Below, one piece after another: positions 10,081-16,717 of a DNA stretch of 16,717 bases. Source of the stretch: Cerioporus squamosus (lineage: Eukaryota > Basidiomycota > Agaricomycetes > Polyporales > Polyporaceae); assembly GCA_022592435.1 (NCBI GenBank), contig JABYQS010000624.1, forward strand, positions 1-16,717. Direction: 5' to 3'. The notes below the pieces were generated by a model. That model worked only from the letters and a program-made list of their open reading frames with translations, ran no database searches and was not told the DNA's origin. Each line of letters begins with the position of its first letter. Position 1 is the first letter of the stretch. Both the position numbers and the translations under genes were made by a program.

Positions 10081-10120
10081 CGTGAATCGTGCCAGAACAA
10101 ACTCAGGGAAGTCGCACCTA

Positions 10121-10133
10121 TGTATATATATAA
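10121..10133 (-). promoter_or_regulatory. TATA box of DUF6593 copy 2
   Basis: Read on the minus strand this is TTATATATATACA, 41-53 bp before the ATG at 10080. It is the best TATA element in the window and supports the chosen start. Confidence 0.6.
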
Positions 10134-10372
10134 GTTGGAGCAAGGTTGCCCGTAGCGTTGGGCAGTGCTTCAAGTGACCTCCCGCAGTCTCACTTCGATG
10201 CTGACCGTGAAGTAAAACCGACAGCCTGTGGAGCTCTGCGGTGGGCACGACTTCCCGACGAGAGAACTATCGCCTCGACTGCGAGCACTGCCCGTCCATG
10301 AAGTAAAGAGCGTGCACTTAGTACCCGCGGTCAATCGCGACACCCACCGGAGAACTCACAGCTTTCTGTGGC

Positions 10373-10390
10373 CAGCAGCAGCAGCAGCAG
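10373..10390. repeat. CAG microsatellite, six units
   Basis: Six perfect CAG triplets in noncoding sequence, flanked by unrelated bases. Could vary in length between strains. Confidence 0.8.
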
Positions 10391-11037
10391 ATGCTTGGGA
10401 CACACATAATATGATGTCGGCCAAGTAGTACATTGCAATACAAGTGACATGCATGAGTTCGTGTTGTTACAATGCCTCACAGCTGCCCCGACGTCGTGAC
10501 CTAATCGAGACGCCACACTCCCCGGACTTGAGGCGCGCAGCACTAAGGCGATGCGACTGAGATGGCATGACTCTCCCGACGTCGAAGAGTATGGCATAGA
10601 CTGCTCATGACGCGCCTCCGCATGAAGTGGCATGACATCCCTATTTTGCAAGCCTAGTAGCCGAGTTGGCGATTACTCTGCGAGAGAGGTGTCGTGTGAG
10701 AGTCAATGCGGGGAAATACGACAAGAAATACGCACTGGAACGGGCCCGCATCTTTCTGCGTTTGCGACGGAGTCTCCGAGACCTCTTTTTCTTCCACTTC
10801 TCTCTCATTCTGCGCCAACGATTAGCTCTGCGAGATGAACGGCGACAACGACGACGACATACTTGGTTCGTGATGGAGTGGACTGGCGGATCTCAGCGGC
10901 GCGGGCGCGTGGATATGGCTGGCGGAGGCAACTGTACAGTTCTGCTGACGTAATTTCCCACGGTTCCTGATTGACCTCCAGCCCAGCGCCTGCCGCACCG
11001 TGTCAGACGGCGTGTCTCTTGTCCTGCTCTTGTCACA

Positions 11038-12169
11038 ATGTCGAAGAAGTCCAAACGACCTCAAGTCCCAACTGCCCTCCATGCCGAGTTGACAGAGTAC
11101 TCTTCGCTGTTGCGAGCTCTCAGAACCAGCGCGACGGCCGACCTCGCCACACACCTCACCCAAGGTTCGCTGTCTTCCGCCGCCCCGTTAGATGATGTGC
11201 CGTTAGCCGACTACGACGACCCGGAGGACAACGCGGCGGAGGAACCTCCTCTTACCGAGTACTTCTCGTCAGAAGTTGGTTCGTCGCGTCCTACCAGTCC
11301 AGTGCTCAGTAGGGTGCCTGGTAATGGTAAACGGAGGGACACTTGGACGCGTTGGCCGCTCCTCGCTGGCGATGTGCATGTTCCGGAGTGGAGTCTGTCG
11401 GACGAGGTCAAGCACATCGCCGAGTCCGTGCTGGCATCTCCTAAAGGTCAGGTTCTCCTTCATCATCGCGATACCGGTGACACCGTGTCTGGCCCTGGCG
11501 AGTCCTCTCCTACGCCGCATTCACCCAGGACATCCGACGAAGAAGACGACCAGATGGCCTTCTCCGAGTCGTCCCTTGGTTTGCAGGCTCTCACCGCCGA
11601 TGCCGCCGCGTTCTTAGCACGCGTCTTGGCTCTGGTTGCTGCGCATGTTCCGGCTGCTGAGAAGAGCATGCAAAATCGCGTACGTCCTATATCTTGGGAG
11701 ACGGTTGTTGACGTTGCTTGTGCCCATGGCGCGATCACTCCGAGGTGTGTTTAGTCATGCGTCGTACTCTCGATGGATCCTTGACAACGTCCCTATAGCA
11801 TCGCAAGAACTGTACATGAGCGGATGTCGCGCATATACCCTCCCAGCCAGCCTCATGGTGAGTAGTTCATTGAATGGCTGCTGACTTAGTCTGATCAATT
11901 TCCAAGGCATTCACCGTGCCCAGCATCTGCTCGCTGCGAACGACGCTCTGTTGAAGAAGCTCAGCAGACATGACGATGAGCTCCTCGCTGTGCCTGCCCC
12001 ACCCTTGGAGGTGGCCAAGCCCGTCAAACGTACGTCCTCTTTTGATTAGTGGATGTTCTCCTTGTAACTCAAACGGTTCTCAGGCAAACGCGGACCGTAT
12101 AAGAAGCGCAATGCATCCTCCGAGGTCGATCTGGACTCCACCAAGCGCACGCGCTCTGAGGAAGGCTAG
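11038..12169 (+). CDS. Conserved fungal protein, nuclear-looking, function not recognised
   Basis: Four exons, 11038-11744, 11799-11857, 11907-12029 and 12084-12169, encode 324 residues; introns of 54, 49 and 54 bp all keep frame. The start follows TCACA and gives MSKKSKRPQVP. Seen in order: a basic N-terminus, a predicted helix LTEYSSLLRALRTSATADL (19-37), an acidic stretch (51-76), a basic patch then RDTWTRWPLLAGDVHVPEW (100-118), an acidic Ser-rich linker with SDEEDDQ, a helical segment LTADAAAFLARVLALVAAH, then a region including IHRAQHLLAANDALLKKLSRH, and a basic tail KRGPYKKR that looks like a nuclear localisation signal. The LLRALRT helix followed by the W-x-x-WP element faintly recalls Rrn9-type RNA polymerase I initiation factors; this is a low-confidence memory match, not a call. 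Intact, single transcription unit. Confidence 0.82.
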
Positions 12170-12928
12170 CATCCTGTGCATGTCGATCGGTCTCAATCTC
12201 CCACTAGACTTGCATCTTGCATACTTCCCAAGCATCACGGCGCGGCCCTAGTTGCGGCTAGAAATCAGGTCACCGTGAATCATGTATCATACAATGACTC
12301 CGCGCGCTGGCCGTCCCAACCGTGAGTGTCAATTCCTGTTGCTTGCGTACTTGCCACCCTTGTACGTTCGTATGATGTTTGAGGCATTTGGCTTTAGCAA
12401 GGATCTCCTTGCGTTGCAGAAACCTATCTCAGCTACCTTCGGGCAGTCTGCTTTGGCAGGCTAGTCCGCTTTATCTGATCCTACCCTTTTGCGATCTGGA
12501 CGTCGTGCGAATCATTGCTGACGACGTCATTTACAGTGTCGCCCCGCACAATCTTCGTGTTGTCTGCCGAGCGCATGATCTTGAAACACGTCGCGGTACA
12601 GAGCCCATTGGGGGCTACGCGTACGTCCGTGTGTGTCGGTCTCCCTCATGTCTAGTATGTCGGCCATGTATACATCCAGTAGCAGTGACAGTGCAATGAT
12701 GGCTTGCTTCCTCACGTCTTCTTTCGCTCGACCAACCTGGTATGCAACTCTGCAACTGCAACTACAAGTACGTAACACTACCGTGTACTGTACAAGGGTG
12801 TACATCTTCTCCCTCGGTCTTCGAAGCTGAATCCGCCTCGTCTGCATGTTTCAGGACCAAGCTAGTATGTGCTTCACGTTGGCACCCAAGTACAGGACCC
12901 TGGACGATTGTAGACTCGGATCTACCCG
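12170..12928. other. Intergenic region
   Basis: It lies between two plus-strand genes. Open frames on either strand stay near 100 codons or less; a 106-codon minus frame at 12527-12847 has no recognisable domain. The plus frame open from 12742 is continuous with the DUF6535 first exons but has no coding character here. No RNA gene or repeat was found. Confidence 0.45.
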
Positions 12929-15490
12929 ATGCACAGCACATCAAGAGAAGGAACGGATGTTCTACAGTACGTGAGGCTGTACTCGAGTCCCGGGGCTATT
13001 TAGCTCGTATACAATGCATGGGAGTCATCTCACCGTCCCCACAGATGTATCATCCCCACCGACGGCGTCCTGCACCTGGCGAACGAGAAACCCCCTCGAT
13101 CTGGGACAGTTCAGAGGCATGGGCGGCGTGTGCGAAAGCGCTGCGGGATTACGACGAGGATATGATCCAGGATTGGAAGGAGGAGATTGATACGCTCCTC
13201 GTATTCGTGAGCTGTCCACCGCCCTTGGTGCTGCGGCGCCCACTGACCAGCCAACCTCGCTCTCCCCGGGTTATAACAGGCAGGTCTGTTCTCTGCTGTG
13301 CTTACGGCATTCAACATCGAGGCCTACCAGCTCCTCCAGCAGCAACCGGAGGACTCCGTGACCGCCATCCTCACGCAAATCTCGGCGCAGCTGAACAGTT
13401 TCACGGTCAACCAGAACTTTGTCAATTCCACAAGCCCTACCCATGCCAACACCCTGTCCCCGTTTCGCCCCACGGCGTTCGCAGTGCGGCTGAACACGAT
13501 GTGGTTCTCGAGCCTGGTCTGCAGTCTGCTTTCGGCGTCGCTCGGGCTGCTCGTCAAGCAGTGGCTGCGCGAGTACCTAGCCGGCTCCTCCAATATCTCT
13601 CGCGAAAGCATCCGCATTCGACAGTACCGGTACGAGGGCCTGCGCAAGTGGTGCGTCCCCGAGATCATCATGTGCCTGCCCATCCTCCTGCAAGCGTCGC
13701 TGGTGCTGTTCTTCATTGGGCTCCTCGACCTCCTGTGGACGCTGCACCCCATCGTGGCGACGGTGGCCACCGTGATCGTCGCGGTCTCCATGCTGTTCGT
13801 GACCACGGCCAGCGTCCTCCCTCCGTTCTTCCCGAGCTGCCCATACAAGTCTCCACAAGCATGGGTAGTCTGCATCTTCGCGCAGTCTACCAAGCGCTCC
13901 GTGGGTGCGCTCGCGTCGCGGTACTACGCGAGCCTGTACCACCCATCTGCTGCGCCCACCCAGCCGCAGCCCCATGGCGCGGCGACCCCGGACCCGTTCG
14001 CGAGCAGACTCGACTTGGCGACGCAAATCCCCTCGCGCCTCTCCGAGTTCATGCACGCCTGGCTGCACCGCCTCTCCCTCATGCGGACGTACTCCACCTG
14101 GAAGGAGCGCGAGAAGCTCCTCACCGAGACCGGGCGGACGGCTGCCGCGCTCGACGACGCGACGCTCGCGGGGGCGGACGCGATGTTTATGGACGATGCG
14201 TTCCTGCACGCCGTCGTGCGCCCGTGTCTGCGCGACATCGCCCCGCGCGCGGCGCTCCGCTGCGTGGACCGGATCCTCCTGCGTCGGGCGCCGCGGGTGC
14301 TGAACGGGATGCCCTACTGGGAGCTCGCGCGCAGTCTGGATGCGGGGCACGGAGACACGGGAACCCTGACGCTGATGCACCTGCTCCTGGACGTGTTGCA
14401 CAGGCTGAACGCGACCAGGAAGTGTGGAGTGCAACTGGGTGAGGATCCCGAGGAGGGTGTGGGCGACGAGAAGGACGACGCGCGCCGCCGGGTGCTCATG
14501 ACGATGCATCGGCTTGTGCGCGCCATCCCCGCACCGGCGAAGCCGATCGCTACAAGTTCTGTCGCGACCGAAGCAGATCCACAGACACAGACGTACGCGC
14601 TTTTCCGGAGGATGTTTGAAGTCCTGGCGGAGACGCTGGATACAGAGGTTGGCCGTGCGACACCGGAGCCCTTCGTCCGCGAGCGGTCGGTCAACCTGAT
14701 GCTCAAGTTGTTCCCGCGTTTCCAGGCTGTTGGTCCCAGCTGTGCGTGTCTCTACATGCTCATCTTGCTTCGAGGGCTGCTGATATGTTGCTTCCTCCCA
14801 GGTATCACGGCATTCTGCGCGTACAGTAAGCAGACGTGGGCGGACAACGCGCCGTACCGCTTTGTGCAAGCTTGTAACATGGTCATTCGCGCCTCTGCCG
14901 TTCTCGCGCGGACCTCCGAGTCCAGCAGAACGCGGTTCCCGTCCATGGCTGAACCCACTGATGACGGAGTGGCAGCTCCCTTGCCCTATTCAGTAGATGG
15001 CGAGGGCAAGAAGGATGCGTTCTCGCGTGCGAACTCTGACATGACGTTGTGCGCGGAGCCCATCTCAGCGACAGGCGTACAGGGCGACGACTCACCAGAT
15101 CCTCTCGACGAATACACCTCTGTCCGGCCCGCAGTCCTGAAGGTGCTCGGGGACCTCGAGGGCTTCCTGTCGATGCCCGTATCACGCTCTGCAGAGTGTC
15201 GCCCGACGACCGCGATGCTCGCAGAGTGCGCACAGGCGGTGCTCGGGCTGGCGAGTCGCGACAAGCAAGCAATTTCCCCAGGACTCGTCACTGCCTTGAG
15301 CGACATGGTCTTCATGGGATCATCAGGGAGAGAACGCGCGGACCCGGAGTGCGATCGCGGTAGATACGACAGCTATGGAGCTAGCCGGGAGAGGGAGGAC
15401 CAGGACGTCTACGCCGGACGACAGGCTGTGCGGTGGTTGAGGCGGATGTACGGGATGCGGATACCATGTGATGTGGAGTTTTGGAGGTAG
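12929..15490 (+). CDS. DUF6535 domain membrane protein
   Basis: Model: 12929-12970, 13045-13206, 13280-14741, 14802-15490, about 784 residues. The core is secure. YDEDMIQDWKEEIDTLLVF splices across 13207-13279 into AGLFSAVLTAFNIEAY, the signature of DUF6535, followed by ISAQLNSFTVNQNFVNST. Four hydrophobic segments are visible: LLVFAGLFSAVLTAF, WFSSLVCSLLSASLGLLV, CLPILLQASLVLFFIGLLDL and VATVATVIVAVSMLFV. Between segments 2 and 3 is the conserved basic loop with KQWLREY and RIRQYRYEGLRKW. A long, probably cytosolic C-terminal part of some 500 residues follows. The family is basidiomycete-specific and of unknown function. The start is uncertain: 12929 uses a GTGAGG...CCCCACAG intron (12971-13044), but in-frame ATGs at 13018 and 13045 would avoid it. 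The 60-bp element 14742-14801 is called an intron from its GTGCGT donor and CTTCCTCCCAG end, but it is stop-free and could be coding. Confidence 0.85.
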
Positions 15491-16197
15491 TCCATGAGGG
15501 TACGGAGCGCTCGCATATGCTGGTTACTTCGAGACGGTTGTGTACGTGTGTGATAGCCTTCTGGTGCGGTTACCTTGAAGTAGTGGTCCAGATCACCAAC
15601 TTGGTTGTAGCATACTGGGGTATCGATCGTATCGTCGGTCGAATGCTCCGGAAGAGATGTTGAGATGTAGTATACCTTGTATGTCCGTAGACAGCTTCTG
15701 ACGCCTGTTGTCCGTAGCCTGAGCAACAATTGCCAAGCTGTTGTACATGGCGACTTCCGGGACATCTGAGAGAGAACCTCAAGCTTGGAGACGAGAGCGC
15801 TCGCACAGCATCGCTAGTTGACATCGTCCGCGCATTTCCAGAGGGTGAACCACGCGTACCGACATCCGGGGTGAGAGCGGGCCTCTGGAGGTGTCTCACC
15901 ACCCTGAAAATGTGCCGTCAGGACAATAGGGTGACATGAATTCACGAGAACCGCGCGGATTTGAAGGGCACGCTCGACAGAGCCACAACACTGAATACTG
16001 TACTTTCTGACTTCCAGTTGAAACGGCGCAGCATGCTCGTGCACCTCGCCACTTCAAACGGAGGCGCGCTCACAGGCGGCAGTATAAATCGCAAAGCCAG
16101 AGATAATGTCATGTCGCAGTCAAGCGGGTAATTGCATGCTGGCATAACGCTATCACGCCACCGTCCAGCCCCGTCCGAGTCGCTTGCGGCTTGCTGT
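15491..16197. other. Intergenic region downstream of the DUF6535 gene
   Basis: I see no recognisable coding sequence. A TATAAA at about 16083 on the plus strand is followed by a plus frame from 16132 without known domains or a convincing gene structure. Minus-strand frames reaching 15942 are probably chance or the tail of the uncertain gene at the right edge. Confidence 0.4.
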
Positions 16198-16717
16198 CTA
16201 AATCTGACACGCCCGCGTGAACGTGTGAGGCACGTCCAGGGGCGGAGCGGCTCTCTCGTTCTGTCCCTGCAAGCTGCAATCGTCATAGGCTGTTTGTCTG
16301 CCGCTGACCATCGAGAGGGCGGTAAGTATGTCTGGGACGGTGATGGCACCAGGTGCACCGGGGCGGCGGAGGGGGATCGTTGGCCCAAGAGGGGTATCGG
16401 AAGCAGAAATGGAACCTGCTCTTCCAGTTTGAGCACTTTCGTGGTGGTGAGAAGCGATCGGCAAATTGTCTGGAGGCCAGGAGGCATAGAAATCATTATC
16501 AGAAGCATGACCGAGGGAGAGGGCGGGGTTTGGGCGGTGTTGACTTACACTATGGGCGGGTGCGCATCCGCCATTCCCATTTCCCCTCGACGCTTGAGAT
16601 GCGCATATATCGTTCTGTCGATGAATCGAAAATGCGCATAGACCGAAGGGCGAGGCTTGTCGGACCAGCGCGGGAGTATAGGCGAAGGTCTACGAACTTA
16701 CTTACTCCCGCTGTGGC
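16198..16717 (-). CDS. Possible 3' part of an unrecognised multi-exon gene entering from the right edge
   Basis: On the minus strand two intron-like elements with consensus ends follow each other: 16705-16615 (GTAAGT...ATCGACAG, 91 bp) and 16548-16470 (GTAAGT...CTGATAATG...CTCCAG, 79 bp). They frame a 66-bp segment, 16614-16549. Downstream, one frame reads from about 16469 to a TAG at 16198 and includes HHHESAQTGRAGS, TPLGPTIPLRRPGAP and VPDILTALSMVSGRQ. That frame is not in phase with the 66-bp segment without passing a TAG; another frame stays open to 15942 but looks less protein-like. No family is recognised. The splice signals may be coincidental. If real, the 5' part lies outside the window. 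Confidence 0.2.

Larger units (their letters stand above)
10081..11037. other. Intergenic region between divergent genes
   Basis: This region separates DUF6593 copy 2 (-) from the next gene (+), so both promoters lie here. Apart from the TATA element and a short CAG run, open frames of about 60-110 codons on both strands show no domain or splice structure. Pyrimidine-rich sequence near 10785-10815 could belong to the plus-strand promoter. Confidence 0.5.

Noticed and set aside
10373..10390. CAG repeat as a coding polyglutamine tract
   Set aside because: It lies in intergenic sequence outside any supported exon.
12742..14442. 566-codon plus-strand open frame
   Set aside because: Only its part from about 13045 to 13206 is a real exon. 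After that the true frame changes at the intron 13207-13279 and this frame becomes a Pro/Arg/Ala-rich shadow.
13577..14869. 430-codon open frame on the minus strand
   Set aside because: It is antisense to the DUF6535 gene, Arg-rich and low in hydrophobic content, as expected for the shadow of a GC-rich coding exon. The sense strand has clear family motifs.
1..16717. Secondary-metabolite cluster or defence system built on the CoA ligase
   Set aside because: No polyketide synthase, NRPS, P450, transporter or pathway regulator is present. The neighbours are dispersed lineage-specific families plus a phosphatase.
1..16717. Transposons, terminal inverted repeats, CRISPR arrays, tRNA or rRNA genes
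   Set aside because: No transposase or reverse transcriptase motifs, long direct or inverted repeats, spaced repeat arrays or tRNA B-box-like GGTTCGANTCC were seen on reading both strands. Short or diverged copies could be missed without computation.

Overview
The window reads as nuclear DNA of a mushroom-forming basidiomycete (Agaricomycetes, perhaps Polyporales). The evidence is dense short spliceosomal introns (about 47-79 bp, GTRNGT donors, CTNAC-like branch sites) and several families that I know almost only from this group: DUF6593 proteins, a DUF6535 membrane protein and a fungal F-box/LRR-type protein. All gene models were built by hand from splice signals and frame continuity. No database search was run.

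Layout from left to right. 56-2729 (+) is an acyl-CoA synthetase / 4-coumarate-CoA ligase-like gene. Its adenylation motifs are clear, but it carries at least three frameshifts and a decayed stretch. 3514-4211 (+) is an intact DUF6593 gene. 4774-6462 (-) is an F-box/LRR-like gene broken by a TGA and a frameshift. 6764-8718 (-) is an intact ten-exon secreted, probably GPI-anchored acid phosphatase of the phosphoesterase family. 9421-10080 (-) is a second DUF6593 gene with the same intron plan as the first. 11038-12169 (+) is a conserved nuclear-looking protein whose function I do not recognise with confidence. About 12929-15490 (+) is a large DUF6535 four-helix membrane protein. A possible further gene on the minus strand enters from the right edge.

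The genes do not form a recognisable pathway or cluster. The ligase would activate an aromatic or fatty acid. The phosphatase would scavenge phosphate outside the cell. F-box, DUF6593 and DUF6535 genes belong to expanded lineage-specific families that are often found dispersed. The clearest local signals are the DUF6593 pair with a shared exon plan, the clustering of lesions in the left 6.5 kb (true decay or assembly indels), and two introns whose length is a multiple of three and which contain no stop, so their retention would keep the frame. I see no mobile element, CRISPR array, rRNA or tRNA, and no convincing undescribed system.
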